The notes below the pieces were generated by a model. The model was not told the DNA's origin, did no database searches, and saw only the letters and a list, made by a program, of their open reading frames with translations. 64,000 nucleotides of DNA from contig JBAIAC010000026.1 of the NCBI GenBank assembly GCA_037349315.1, forward strand, positions 28,301,501-28,365,500, given 5' to 3'. The stretch comes from Chelydra serpentina. Its lineage: Eukaryota > Chordata > Testudines > Chelydridae. The translations under genes were made by a program, and so were the position numbers. Below are positions 1 through 12,264 of the stretch, in pieces; within the stretch, counting starts at the first letter, position 1, and every line of letters starts with the position of its first letter.

Positions 1-1007
1 ACAATGGGTATGCAGAGCCACTGGAACCACATAAACACAGGTCCACGGCCTCTCCCTCAGCACGACACAGACCATGTCATGTCTAGCTTGCTCCCAGTGT
101 GGCTGGCATTGAGACTCTTATAGCAGCACCCAAGAGGTCCTGTGCATGGGTGCTCAGCACTTAGACCCTAATAAGTGTTTAAGTGGTGAAGTGGGCCATG
201 TGATGGTCCTCCAAACTGGGGTGAATTTCACTCAATCAGAGAAGTCTCTTTACCCAGCATCAAAATGAAGCCACCTCTGAGGAAGAACATAGTAGTTATT
301 ATGACTTCAGCAATCCAACACAAGAGTTAATGGATAGAAAGTAAAAGTGAAATGAATACAGAGCCTTCATCAATGTGCTGAGGATTCCTATCTGATATGT
401 TGAAGATGTCTTCCCCATGTCTCTACCTCTCAAACTGAGCACTTTCTTGTCTTCGCTTCAGCAATAATGCATTCAAACATCAAATGTAAAGTGTGTCTTT
501 CTTTTAAAGAACAAGCAAACATAATGAAGTGAATCAATAATATCAATGATCATTAGCACTACAAATTTGAAAGAGGCAATTTGAGTTCAATTACATTAAC
601 TCTGAAAACATACAGGTGCTGAACACTGTGTCACAGGTTTAAGGTAAATTGATGATCTTTGTAGTTTGGAAAAAGAAGGAACACAATGATTTTGTTGAAG
701 GCAAATGACTGAAGAGATCACTTATGTTTTCAGAGAAGGGAGACTGGGGGGAACTCTTTTAGGATCCAATCTTGTTAAACTGTGTAGGACATTAAATGGG
801 AAATTAGTGAATCTACAGCACCTTAGCTTGCTGAGCAGGAATGTCCTGTGCACAGCTGACACAGCTGCAGCTCACTAAAAGTTCTGTAGTGCACTTTGAC
901 ATACTCCTTGGCTTGCCACGTACTAATGTTCAGTGTAGACAACTCCCTAGATTTACCAAGGTATTTAGACATCAAAGGATATAGATAGATGCCTAGTGAA
1001 ATGTACA
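1..1007. other. Non-coding stretch, nothing recognised
   Basis: The open frames here are short and start or stop arbitrarily. I see no repeat termini, tRNA-like boxes or protein motifs. Confidence 0.5.
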
Positions 1008-1150
1008 AAAGTACCTAAGCGGTTAGGTTCCTAACTTTCAGTGAAAGTCAGTGAGAGGCACCTAACTCATTTATGCACCTTTGCTAATCCCATTAGGTGC
1101 GATCTGCATCTTTTGGTGCCTAAAAATAACTTGGTAAGTCTGGTCCTTTT
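1008..1150. repeat. Fragment of a palindromic 'aggcacctaa' MITE-like repeat
   Basis: The stretch carries 'ttaggttcctaactttcag', 'aggcacctaactc' and 'cccattaggtgc' in close succession. The same vocabulary of cctaact and aggtgcctaa blocks occurs in the better preserved elements near 27.3 kb and 29.2 kb. I read it as a degraded member of that family. Its ends are not defined. Confidence 0.4.
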
Positions 1151-3907
1151 TATGTTCAATGCCCATTGGCTTTATCCTCACAGGATACATCAACAACTTG
1201 CAGGATCAGATCCTACATTTTAATATCAATATTTTCTTCGAAATGATTCCTGATTTCCAAAAATATATTCACTGCCAACTTCTTGAAAAGAGAGCATACA
1301 TTTACCTTAAACCTGTGTGCTTGATTCAGTTATGTGTTCAATATGTGTATTTCATTTAAGTTCAGCTGATTTGAGATACCTCATTCTCTATTGTGAAGCA
1401 CTTGACTTCTCATAAATGTGTAATTTTCATCTTGAAGAAACATTTGCGCCTTCGGGGAAGAATGTATTCTCTTTCCCCATGGTTTTTAATTTTGTTTACT
1501 TTGTTAAGTAGCCAACAAGAATATGTTACAATATTGTACCAGACTCCTGTCGGGTCCAAAGCATATATTTTAACATGTGAGAACTGTGAGTTTGCTATAG
1601 AAATGCAGTACAGCATAATTGATCTAATTTATGTCCAAAACCTAGATAGCATACTTATCTCTCAATAGATAGATAGATGATAAATAGAAAAAGGGATGAT
1701 TGCAGCAAATTGTTGTCAGTAGATTTGAACTGTAAGAAGCCTGTTAGATCACCTAATAAATCCAGGGCCGACCATATCTTCATTTGCTCATTAGGTACTC
1801 AGTTTAAAAGGAAAAAAAATCAATACTTGTTCCTGTCTCATTTCTGAAGAATAGTGTTGAGCCATCTGAGGTCTAGAGCTCCTTCAAGTGAATGGCATGC
1901 TCAGATAAAGTTCAGAACCTCAATATCACCTCAGTTCATTTGGAACATCAGTCACAGGATTCTGATTTTTGACAGAAACAGAATTAAAGTGGAGGGAGGG
2001 AGGAAAGCATGGACTGTGTATCTGCTGTGAAATTGTCTCACTTCTGAAAGGAAAAAAAACCCATTCGGTCCAATTCTGAAGTTCTGCAGCAAAACTCCCA
2101 TTGTAAGATCAAGTTCATTATTGTCCTAATAAATTACTTCATTTTGGATATTAATAGAGAGAGCCTACAGATAGATAAGAGAGATAAAATAGATCGATAG
2201 GCTAGCTAGATTTTGTAAGTTTTGCGACCAGAAAGGATACAGTGTTTTACAAAATGTTATGAAGTTATAAATGTTAAGTATTTACACCAGATGAGGCTGC
2301 ACATATGAGCTCATAAGAGCACAGACCAAGGAGGTAACAATTCCTCTTTAGAATCATTGGAATCATTCCACCTTTGGAAAGCTATCTGACAGTGCCTCAA
2401 TGTATGAAATGTCTTGACAAATTGGATTTGATCTAGAAAAGGGCGTTAAAGAGAACTGAGGTCTTGGAAAGTGTGATCAATGAGAAAAGGCTAAAGCAGT
2501 TGAGAATACTCTGTAGAAGATTATCATTGGAAGGGAGATGGATTGAAGATCTAATAGGACTTTCCCATCTCTACATTTTCCAAGTCTGATCCTCCTTTTA
2601 TCTAAATGTAAAGTAACGCCCAGAGTGTAAAACTGGCATGGATGAGAACAAAATTAGGCACCATGGCTAATTAAAGAAGACCAACTATTATCTAGTCATC
2701 ATGTGATGATAGCAAAGGAACTCACAGAGTGTTACTTCCTAAAACTGAACAATGAATATTATTAGAATAAGGAAAACACTTCTCTCTCTTTTTTTTTCTG
2801 GAGGGTTTTGACATTCTTTGCAGGGATCAACTATGTGAGTGACATCACAGGTAACTGAACCCTGAGGCTTATGCATATATTTTGACTAATGCAGTCTTTG
2901 GTGTCCTGAATTCTAACTTGCCATGACAGCTCCATGCAGGCTATTGATACAAGACCAAATCACCAAGTCAGTGTTACAATCATACAATGCCTCTTACTGA
3001 GGATTAAAATGCCTCTTTCTGAGAGGTGAAAAGGGAATACGTTAAAGTTTAATATTAAATCATCCGTCTAACTGGAACAAAGCTATAAACAAAAACAATA
3101 ACAACAAAGTCCTAGAGGAACTAACAGATTCAGTCTTTATCTGGCAGAGGAGAATATGCAATTATAAAGCTATCAAGGCTCTAAAACCATATATATAATT
3201 AAGAATAAAGATGGGCTGGAAGAAAAAAAATACCAATGTGAAATCATCATGGCTTTTAAAATAATTGGATAATGCTCTAAGTGGAGGGAAACTAGTCAGG
3301 TATATTCTCCCTCACACAAGATAATCATATGTTGTCACAGCTCCCCATTTTCTTAGAGGATTAAATATAGTCGCAAGTGTCCCATCATTCTTAGCCGCAA
3401 ATCCCCTCACCTCGCACACCATAGATCCCACCTTCACTCTTGTAGCTCAAGAAGTCTGGAGATGGTTTCTTTGGAATTCACTAGCACGCCAATAATTTAG
3501 GCACATGTGTTTGCAAAATAGACTCATACCAAAGGCTGAAGAGAGGCTGATGTAAGAATACAATGGTAAAAGTCCCCTCTGTGAATAACCTGCTCTGCAG
3601 CCAGATGCCTTGTTAATAAATCTCAGGGGTACAACATACAAGCAGGTGAAAAATGTGACTGTGAGAATTCAAAAGACAGTTCTGTGTAAATAATCCATTC
3701 TTATCCATCTGCCATAGGGACACATGACATAGCAGGATGGAAGAAGGCCAGCATACATTAACTCTGACACTGTTTTGTTTATTGCTTGTTAAGAAATATG
3801 TCTAAAATGCTTTTAGGGCCAGACTCCCTTTAGTTTAAGTTCATACTCCCTTAAGCAATATGACACTGAATTGAGTCACCTTTTCTCCATCTATCTCTTT
3901 ATTCTTT
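1151..3907. other. Non-coding AT-rich stretch
   Basis: Only short GATA-type simple repeats are visible (around 1664-1690 and 2168-2200). The small open frames lack any recognisable domain, and several overlap each other on opposite strands. I see no diagnostic repeat ends. Confidence 0.5.
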
Positions 3908-4092
3908 TCATAGAATCATAGAATATCAGGGTTGGAAGGGACCTTAGGAGGTCATCTAGTCCAACCCCCTGCTCAAAGCAGGACCAATCCCCAATTTTTG
4001 CCCCAGATCCCTAAATGGCTCCCTCAAGGATTTGACTCACAACCCTGGGTTTAGCAGGCCAATGCTCAAACCACTGAGCTATCCCTCCCCCC
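3908..4092 (-). mobile_element. tRNA-derived SINE with CR1-like tail
   Basis: On the minus strand the element begins with a tRNA-like head. The A box is at 4063-4081 ('tagctcagtggtttgagca') and the B box at 4028-4038 ('gagtcaaatcc'). It ends at 3908 in 'ttctatgattctatga', the octamer-type tail of CR1 LINEs. The body matches the second copy at 14039-14215 over its whole length. This is the classic layout of a polymerase III-transcribed SINE that borrows CR1 machinery through a shared 3' end. The high similarity between the two copies suggests moderate age. It is not a functional tRNA gene, because the acceptor stem and anticodon arm do not form properly. Confidence 0.9.
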
Positions 4093-4354
4093 TTCAGAGT
4101 TGTGTATCTTCTGCTGCAATGTAATGAAGTCACAATGCAGTCTTTCTAAATTTGCAATGACTGAGTCCTTGTTTACAGTCATTCACAGTAAGTCTTTTAG
4201 TTGTTTCTCCCAAAAAATGTGAACAGAGCTATTTATATATGCTATTGTCCATTAAATAATAAGGTTCCATGTTTCACTGTTTGTTGCTTTAGCATTTCTA
4301 GCATCTTTTTCAGGTAACAGATTTTTTTAGACAAAGGAAATGCAGTGGATCTAA

Positions 4355-4549
4355 TTTACCTTGATTTCAGTTAAGTCTGCAGCTTTGGGGCGTGGGTTAG
4401 ACACTGGGTCTGTGATGCAGCAGATTAGGGTGTCTGGCTCAGCACAGCAGGGTTCTGAAGGCCCAGGCTGGCAGAGAAAATGGGCTCAGAGGTAGTCTCA
4501 GCACATCAGGTGACAGTCCGAAGGAGGTTTCTGTGACGGAATCCGTCAC
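4355..4549 (+). repeat. LTR-like dispersed repeat, copy 1
   Basis: About 190 bp align with 58290-58497. Shared blocks include 'gtgtctggctcag', 'aggttctga', 'acatcaggtgacagtcc' and 'gggtttctgtgat'. This copy ends in the inverted repeat 'tgtgacggaatccgtcaca'. Two diverged copies 54 kb apart in the same orientation establish it as a dispersed repeat. The terminal 'gtcaca' and the internal layout suggest an LTR or the 3' end of a retroelement, but no coding sequence is attached and the class is a guess. Confidence 0.6.
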
Positions 4550-5283
4550 AATATTGTAACAATAAAAGTTTTTCCCCCCCGCCCCTCAATTCCTATAATC
4601 CCATTTGAATGAACATAGCATTTCAAACTTCCAAAACTTGCTTTGTTGAAATTCAGAATACATATGCTCTCCCTACTCCTTCCACCTGGAATTCCAGGAG
4701 GTTTGGAGCAGTTGTCTATGGGCCCCTTGACATTGCTACTGAGTATTAGGTGGAAGCTGCCTTCTAGAACTGTTTAATTCTACTATTTTTTGTGGGTTTA
4801 TCAATTATTTTCATGTAAAGCTGATATGGGTTTGAGTCATTAGAGGTGGGATTTTCAAATAGTATTGAATTAAAGCTGTTCCCATGGAAGTCAATGGGAG
4901 ACTTAATATTCACTTCAGAGGGATCAAAAGTAGAGCACCTCAAGTGCTTTTGAAAAGCTCACTCTAGGTGGTCTACATTGGATTGGTTGATGGGCTAGCA
5001 ATGAACATCTGCCATCTTTCACTATAATCAGACTGTGATGTGACTGCATCTTATGTAGACATATCCAAGCTAGCTTTGATCTAACTTGTTCAGGTACCGA
5101 TAGCAACAAAACCATGACAGCATGGGAAGCATTACAGGCTAGCTGCTTGAGTATATAACCAGCATCCTGGGTGAACTTGTATAGCCTGTACTGCTGTGGT
5201 TTCATGGCTATTGTTATTTGAGATAGCTAGATCAAGGCTACCTCAGATATGTTTACACATGCTGAAGTCACACTTCTGGTTGC
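4550..5283. other. Non-coding stretch, nothing firmly recognised
   Basis: Around 4840-4925 there is a weak palindromic patch ('gtcaatgggag' type) that resembles the MITE family seen elsewhere in the window. A 93-codon minus-strand open frame at 4924-5205 has no recognisable motif and is probably chance. Confidence 0.45.
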
Positions 5284-5599
5284 AGTGTAGACATAGAGTC
5301 CACAATTCCAGCTGAGGGTATGATTCCCAGCTCAAGGAGACATACTCCCTCTAGCTCTCATTCAGCTAGCACATTAAAAATAGAGTGTAGCCACTGCAGT
5401 GAGCTGTGGGATGGGCTAGTTATCCCAGATACATGCCTAGGGTCTCAAATGTGTACATATTTGGGGTGGCTAGCCCATCCCACTGCCCATGCTGCCATGG
5501 CTGCACTCTGTTTTCAGCACACTAGCTCCATGAGAGCTGGTGTGAGTATGCCTCCTTGAGCTGGGATTCACACTCCCAGCTCAAAGTTTAGACATGCCC
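5284..5599. mobile_element. Fold-back MITE with 'gtctaaac/gtgtagac' ends
   Basis: The left half (5284-5430) and right half (5459-5599) are inverted copies of each other. Matching blocks are 'gggatgggctag' against 'ctagcccatccca', 'tagagtgtagccactgcag' against 'ctgccatggctgcactctg', and 'cccagctcaaggagacatact' (left) against its complement 'agtatgcctccttgagctggg' (right). The termini resemble the 'tgtctacac' ends of the elements at 10291 and 41191. It has no coding capacity and is best explained as a non-autonomous DNA transposon. The open frame inside it is an artefact of the palindrome. Confidence 0.75.
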
Positions 5600-5628
5600 A
5601 TAGGCTGCTATTTATAATTCAGCCTATT

Positions 5629-5822
5629 TATAAATCATCCAAGAAATTGAGGGAGATCGTGAATTTATCAAGGAGGTATAAGATGGCAATGCCTCATATT
5701 CACTCTTAACCTGGGCTGCTATTTATATTTCAGTCCAGGTCAAGAGTGAATCCGAGGCATTGTCATCTGAAACCTCCTTGATAAATTCACGGTCTCCCTC
5801 AATTTCTTGGATGACAGATAGT
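5629..5822. repeat. Near-perfect palindrome with an open reading segment
   Basis: The left arm (about 5633-5715) and right arm (about 5733-5816) are highly similar inverted copies with a very short spacer. Read on the minus strand, the right arm is open for about 30 codons, with a run of acidic and polar residues (EIEGDREFIKEV... ending LLTWTEI) followed by TAA. The left arm on the plus strand encodes the same beginning but terminates early after 'IKEV'. I do not recognise the peptide. It may be an inverted duplication of a short exon-like or transposon-derived segment. Confidence 0.75.
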
Positions 5823-8800
5823 AACATCATGATTATCTTCTTGGCTTATTTGGGAAGCCCAAATGCTCAGCCTTATTGAAACAATCTAGAGCTGTTCTTT
5901 GATTCTTTGAATTGTATGGTCACTGTACACACTACTGGTATATCCTGAGACTAACAGTAGTAAGCTTATCAGGATTTGGTGTCAATGTATCTCCTTTGAA
6001 TAACATTTCTTTTTTATTGAACAAGAAATAAATAATAAAACAGGTCTTGCTCTCAATCTTCCATGTGAATGAGAGAGAGATTACTAGCAGCAGAATGGGC
6101 AGTTTGAGTGTCTGCCTTATTTGAGAGCATCAGGATTGCTGGGAAAGAAACATATAAATCTCTTCTGGTCAGAAAAAAACATAAAGGGGAGGAGGTAGAG
6201 GAGCAAGATGATTTGATGGCAAAGTTTCTCAACCTTGTAATTTCTAGCACTAAATTGACAGTCCTGCCCCAAAATAAGTACTTTTCAAGGAAAATGTTGG
6301 TACAAAAGGAACTTTTGCAGTAACATTTTAAACCAATGGACAGGGTTTCAGAAAGGCAGCAGCAAGTTTCCCCTGAATGGGACAGGTGAGATGGAAATGC
6401 CACACGATGTCAGCTACAGCTACAATTAATGACATTTTGCATTTAAAATAATTTACAGTTGAATTATGAATCACAATAGCTGTTGGCACAAGCTGGTATA
6501 ACTCCACTGATTTCAGAATTGTTGCACCATCTTCCCTCAGCAGTAAATTGAGCCCTTTATGTCCATATATGGCCCAGTTAGATTTGTCATTGTCCATATA
6601 TGGCCCCGTTAGATTTGTCATTGTTTTTCAAGTTCTCTTACAGTCCTTCGGCCAACAATTGGTCAGATTCAACATGTATGCAGTGTAATCATACAAAGAG
6701 ATGAGATTGAGCTACAAAAGTTAGGGTCTGAATTCAAGCATCTCCAAAGCAGCCAATACTCACATCTAGTATTTTGGCCAAGGCTATGACGGTTACCTGC
6801 ATTGTTCAAGTAAATAGGAGTTTTTCCACTAACTGGAAAGGAAGCAGGATCAAGTGCTTAGAGAACAGTGATGAAAACCAGATTCAGATCCTAGCCTTAC
6901 AAATTCTGCAGATCTCAGATCAAAGGTTTGGGCTTTTCAGGAATTTATGTACCATCAGTACTATTGTGCGTTTCCTTTCTTTGAAAACTGGAATGTAAAA
7001 TTTCCCCACAATAGAAGCTATGATCCAGATTTTCAAAGCAGCAGATTTGTCCATCTGCAATCCCTTAGCACACATAAAAGTCAGGGTTTGCTCATACAAA
7101 TCTCAACTTTTGCACAAACACAGAAAGTTGTGTCTGCATGGATCAGACAAATGCAAAATCTAATCTTTTGAAAATATGGCCCTGTATGGAAACATAACAA
7201 GCATTTCCCTATCTCATGGCTATTCCACATCACATGCACTAGCGACCTAAGACAGCAGGCTGTGAAATGCCACTTCTCCATTGGCCAGTTTGTTTAGATT
7301 TATATGATGCACAGGTGACAATTATAGACACAGATCAACACCTGCGATATTAACTATGGACTCAGTAGATAAGCAAATACCTGACCCTGTCTAGTGCCAT
7401 TGCCTACTGCCTACCTGACCCTTCCTATTGACTCCTCAGAGAAACCCAAATATATTCAGATTGGTTCTGCCCACTGGGAATTCAGAGCAGTGATAGTACA
7501 AAATAAAGGCCGTTGGCTAAACTGCTGGCAAACATACCACACATATATTTTAACAGTAGAATTGATTCAAATAGATTAGACGATTAGAGAAAAATACACT
7601 TTTCAGACAGACATGCAAAGTTGACACATCTAGATTAAAGAAATGTTTTGATTAAGTAAAGACTCTGTTCACAGGTTAGCATAGCATGAAAAGGACACAA
7701 TGCACTGATTCTAAAGTGATGCATCCACTATTAGTATTGGGAGAAGGTGGAAAAATCACCTTCAGTTTCTTTTAAGTGAGGATGGCTAATAAAGTCTACA
7801 ACACTGAAGAATCTTATGGTACAAATAAAAACAGGATGGCAAGATGAACTCTATCTTCTGCTCGAAGTCATTGAAAGAATATATGGCTTACTCTGAAAAG
7901 AGGCCGATATATAAGAGAAAATGGCCTGAACATGCTGTTCAAACATAGCTACATGGTGCCTTCTACAAAATGATGGCCAAACTTTATAATATTCAATCGT
8001 CGGTTCCAAATGCATCTCAAAAAGTGAAAGCTTTATGTGCTGTTCTGGAATCCAGGAAAGTATGTAGCCTTAGGGGTTGTATTTAAATGAGTCTTCCAAG
8101 ATACTTATAAATGTTAGCTCAGACACTGTTTATCTAGTGTCTGGGAAAGCAAGGACTCAGTTTCTTTGCCAACATCCTTAATAACCATGAGCCACTGGCA
8201 CTGTCCATAATATACCAGATAAGCAGAAGTTATACATCCCACTCATTACCATGCTATATTAAAGCTTAGCACAGTTGAGAGAACAACATTTCAGAAGTTA
8301 TTTACAGTGATGTGAAAAAAGTAAGCCATAAACAAATGAACAACAACATGCTAGTTCAGGAAATTTTTAAAAATTAAAAAATAGCTGTTGACAGAAGAGT
8401 CAAAATATATATATTTTAAGCAAACCTGGATTAACCAGTGAAATGTTAGCACCTTGGGCCTATTTATTCTAGTTATTTATTCATTTGATTATGTTTAAAA
8501 TGCTCATTGTTCTGGTTTCTTGCTGGGAGACAGTACAATGCCATGTAGGTGATATGATGACTAGTTGGTCCAGGCTTCTAAAATAAGTTGAATTTTATAG
8601 AGATGCTTCCTGTTTATTGTTGTTCACTATATTGTCAATACCAACTAATATGACCCACAAAACAGTCAACCAAATTCAACTCTTTTAATTGCTGTACTGT
8701 TTAGATCCACTACTTGGATTTACATATATACACACACATCAAGATGAAATACCACAGGATGACTTAATTTGGGAGCCAAAAATATTTTTGTGTATGGCTG

Positions 8801-9483
8801 CAGACATGTAATTATTCACCAGACCCAAAGCATTTTCATAAGATGCTAAGTAAGTGATACATTTTGCAGTTAAGTTTGAGAAAACAGTGAAAATAGCTAC
8901 TGCACAAATACTATTATTTCTGTTCTTTTCTCCTACCGGGAATCTTAATTTTTCATGTAAAAGATATTTGCATTTTTAAAGACACCAACTTTTTTTGTAC
9001 AAAGAAACGTACATGAATTCTATGATCATAGCTAATTCTATTTTATTTTATTTTTTTTCTGAGAGAACAAATGACATAGAAAACAGAATGAGACAAATGT
9101 GAAATTTCTGAAATTTCAATAAACATTATTATTTTCTTATTTTTTATTTATCTTAATCAGGTGTCTTTTTTCATCTACCCACTAATCCAACTTTCTTTAC
9201 CTTTTGTTTTTACATAAATAAACATTAAACATACTTTCCTGCCATAAGCTTTCTTTTTTATTCTCTTTGCTCTCTATTCTTCGACAATAAATCTATTAAT
9301 TTTTCATATTTTATTTTTTGAGATGCTCTTTTGTTATCCGATTCCTAATTAATTCTCTCTCAAGCTTACAATACCAATGCTTATTTATTATGAATGTATT
9401 ATACAGCTTGGCTTTATATGAAAGTAATGACAAAAAATCCTTGAGAAATTATGCATGGGAAATAAATATAGACAATTCTGAGA
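5823..9483. other. Non-coding AT-rich stretch
   Basis: This long stretch shows no convincing gene. It contains a 31-bp tandem duplication (6560-6621, listed separately) and very AT-rich DNA from about 8900 to 9330. The many small open frames on both strands carry no domain signatures. Confidence 0.5.
6560..6621. repeat. 31-bp tandem duplication
   Basis: Two head-to-tail units (6560-6590 and 6591-6621) contain 'tccatatatggccc' and 'gttagatttgtcat'. They differ at one position, so the duplication is young compared with its surroundings. Confidence 0.9.
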
Positions 9484-9485
9484 AA

Positions 9486-9517
<32 letters not shown>

Positions 9518-9518
9518 A
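9484..9518 (+). repeat. (AAAG)n microsatellite
   Basis: An uninterrupted run of about eight to nine 'aaag' units. The run makes long but meaningless open frames on both strands (Lys/Glu-rich on the plus, Phe/Leu/Ser-rich on the minus). Confidence 0.95.
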
Positions 9519-9814
9519 ATATGGTGATAATAAACTGGAAAATAAAGGGAAAAAATCCATTAGAGAAAGTAAATCTTTTTAAACCTAGACATGAGGTTCT
9601 TAATATTATAATATCACCTTTTCTGCTTTGAAATAGGAAGTAGGTTGCTACAGTTTGGAATGGCAAGAAAGGGTTACTCAAATGTCTCTCCATTTTTTCC
9701 CTTGAGAAGGGGAAGCAGGAGGGGTCAGACAGTAGTCACTCATATACTTTAGTGATGGGTGTCAATATAAAAAAACAGAGAGAGAGAGAGGAAGCAAGCA
9801 GTACACAGAGTCAT

Positions 9815-10085
9815 CATCATATTATTATTATTTATTTGCATTACTGTAGTGCCTGGAGCCCTAGTTATGGTCCATGATGCTATTGTGGTAGGTGCTGCAC
9901 AGACACAGAAGAAAATTGCTTACAATCTAAATATAAGACCAAAGACAACTGGTGGATGCAGACATACAGATGGGGGAATACAAGGAAACAATAAGCCAAT
10001 ATTGGTCAGCATGAAGGCTGTGTTCCCAGCACACCAGCAGGCTACTTGTGAAGCTTTCTGTAGGCATTTGTCACATTTCAGGGCA
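9815..10085 (-). repeat. L2-like LINE 3'-end relic
   Basis: On the minus strand the segment reads towards the classic tail: 'agattgtaag', then a 'gtagcacctagg'-type block, then an ATT-rich tail (plus strand 'attattattatttatttg'). Related tails occur at 17222-17305, 25290-25440, 27185-27281 and 46165-46300, which supports an old dispersed family. The 192-codon plus-strand frame that covers it is a chance frame through repeat DNA. The L2-group assignment is from memory. Confidence 0.6.
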
Positions 10086-10290
10086 ACTGCACCTGTATTC
10101 CCCCTCTGCAGTCCTGCAACGGTACCCACTCTAGGCTACTGGCTCTCCTCAGCCATCATTTCTCTTGGTTGGAGACATGCATCTCTCTCCCTCCTGACTG
10201 GAGATTTTCTAGGCTGTACAGTTCCCTGCCTACATTGTGAATTCCCCAGCAAGCAATCCTGCCTTTGCAGACCTGCTTTCCTTTCTCCCC

Positions 10291-10581
10291 AGGGTATGTC
10301 TACACAGCAAAGAAAAACCCACAGCTGGCCCGTGACAGCTAACTTGGGCTTGCAGAGCTCGGGCTGCAGGGCTGTTCATTGCTGTGTAGACTTCCAATGC
10401 AGACTCGGGCTGGATCCCAGGCTCTAGGACCCTGAGGGGTGGGAGGTTCCCAGATCTTGGGCTCCAGCCTGAGCCCAGAAGTCTACACAGCAATGAAACA
10501 GCTCCGTAGCTAGAGCCCCATGAGCCCGAGCCGGCTAGCACAGGACAGCCATAGGGTTTTCTTTGCTGTGTACACATATCT
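10291..10581. mobile_element. Fold-back MITE with 'tgtctacacagcaaag' ends
   Basis: The left end reads 'agggtatgtctacacagca'. The reverse complement of the right end reads 'agatatgtgtacacagcaaa'. Inside, 'attgctgtgtagac' at about 10379 pairs with 'gtctacacagcaat' at about 10481, so the element is palindromic nearly throughout. It has no coding capacity. I infer a non-autonomous DNA transposon. The 123-codon minus-strand frame across it is an artefact. Confidence 0.8.
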
Positions 10582-10982
10582 TCAGAGGCTACAAACAACA
10601 TAATTGCTTCAGTTATAAGGTGCTTTGAAGTTCAAAACACTTCTCAGTGTTTGCACTGGTCACGTTTTCCCTCCCCCCTGCACGTATCCCCATAGACATT
10701 GCATACAATTCCACAATATTACATACATTTTGCATTTTTAATACAGAGGACTCCAAAAATAGTTTAAAATTTCAATAAAGTTTAACTTAATTCAGTAAGG
10801 TTTGCCCAGGCCCATATCTGTCACAAGCATCACAGCACAGGAGAGTTTTAAGAAGGATAATGAGGTAGACAATTTTTCACATATGTCTGCTGTCCACAGA
10901 ACATTTAGATTTTTTTCCCTTGAAAAACGGAAAGCCCCAAAACTGAAAAGACAAAATTGTAAATGATTTTGGACTCTGCCCA
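10582..10982. other. Non-coding stretch, nothing recognised
   Basis: No repeat termini or coding signals stand out. Confidence 0.45.
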
Positions 10983-11155
10983 CACTACATCTCCCATGAT
11001 ACACCACAGGCACTGGCTTCTATGACAACCCCACTCTCCTCATGACGAGGGAAGAAAATGGTGCATCCTGGGAGCTGTATTCTGTCTTGTAAATCTGACC
11101 CATGGAACAGAATGGGAGCATAAGGAACACAGACTACAAATCCCATGAGGCACAT
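10983..11155. promoter_or_regulatory. Cluster of three ZNF143/STAF-like motifs
   Basis: Three related motifs occur within 175 bp: 'actacatctcccatgatac' at about 10985 on the plus strand, 'acagctcccaggatgcac' at 11062-11079 on the minus strand, and 'actacaaatcccatgaggc' at about 11134 on the plus strand. They resemble the known SBS motif bound by ZNF143 (ACTACAAnTCCCAnnATGC), which is also spread by DNA-transposon repeats. The sequence shows the motifs. Binding is inference, and a repeat origin is equally likely. Confidence 0.45.
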
Positions 11156-11580
11156 TGCTACCATCTTAATAAAAATATTTTGGTTTCTTACAGAAATTTT
11201 TGATCTTTTAAAATTTATATATATATATATTAGGGCTGTCAAGCGATTTAAATTAATTGTGATTAATGCATTATTTAAAAAAATAATCTTGATTAATCGC
11301 ACTGTAAATAATAGAATACCATTTATTTAAATATTTTAGGATGTTTTTTACGTTTTCAAATATATTAATTTCAATTACAATACAGAACACAGTGTACACC
11401 TCACTTAATATTTATTTTTATTACAAATAGGTGTGCGATAAAAACAAAAGAAATAGTATTTTTCAATTCACCTCATACAAGTACTCTAATACAATCTCCT
11501 TATCATTAAAGTTGAACTTATAAATGCATTAAAAAAACAAAAACAATGTAAAACTTTAGAGCCTACAAGTCCACTCAGTC

Positions 11581-12245
11581 CTATTTCTTGTTCAGTCAGT
11601 CACGCAGACAAACAAGTTTGTTTACATTTGCAGGAGACAATGCTCCCTGCTTCTTGTGTACAATGTAACCTGAAAGTGAGAACAGGTATTCACATGGCAC
11701 CATTGTAGCTGGCACTGCAACATACTTATGTACCAGATGTGTTAAAGATTCATATGTCCCTTCATGGTTCATGCTTCAACCATCATTCTAGAGGACATGC
11801 TGACGGTTCTGCTTGATAACAATCCAAATCAGTGCAGACCAAATCAGTGCAGATGCATGTTCACTTTCATAATCTGAGTCAGATGCCACCAGCAGAAGGT
11901 TGATTTTCTTTTTTGGTGGCTCGGGTTCTGTAGTTTTCACATTTGAGTGTTGTTTTTTAAGACTTCTGAAAGCATGCTCCAAACTTCATCCCTCTCAGGT
12001 TTTGGAAGGCCTCAGATTCTTAAACCTTGGGTCGAGTACCGTAGCTATCTTTAGAAGTCTCACATTGGTTCCTTCTTTGAATTTTGTCCAATCTGTAGTG
12101 AAAGTGTTTTTAAAATGAACAACATGTGCTGGGTCATCATCCGAGACTGCTACAACATGAAATATATGGTAGAATGTGGGTAAAACAGAGCAGGGGACAT
12201 ACTATTCTCCCTCAAAGGAGTTCAGTCACAAATTTAATTAACACA
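11581..12245 (-). pseudogene. hAT transposase C-terminal part, decayed
   Basis: This is the DNA cut-and-paste transposase remnant in the minus-strand arm of the fold-back element. The minus-strand translation contains 'DDDPAHVVHFKNTF' upstream, then 'RLLKIATVLDPRFKNL', the typical hAT transposase block just before the C-terminal dimerisation region. Next come an acidic 'SDSDYESEHAS' stretch, then 'PLE*W' at 11780-11794, where a stop replaces the first tryptophan of the PLEWW motif, then a 'VPAT' block. The ancestral end is 'LNKK' plus a stop at 11581-11583. There is a frameshift shortly after the DPRF block, a stop near 12215, and an extra stop close to the end. The N-terminus, BED finger and catalytic first half are absent. 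It is non-functional. Confidence 0.85.
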
Positions 12246-12264
12246 TTATATTTTTAATGAGCGT

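Noticed and set aside
3447..3641. 64-codon minus-strand frame and similar short frames before 10 kb
   Set aside because: Length and composition are as expected by chance in AT-rich vertebrate DNA.
6560..6621. Possible CRISPR-like or regulatory repeat
   Set aside because: Only two adjacent units without spacers, so a simple tandem duplication.
9484..9518. Lys/Glu-rich open frame
   Set aside because: It is the translation of an (AAAG)n microsatellite.
9849..10427. 192-codon plus-strand open frame
   Set aside because: It runs across an L2-like tail and into a palindromic MITE. No domain, no codon pattern, and frames on the other strand overlap it.
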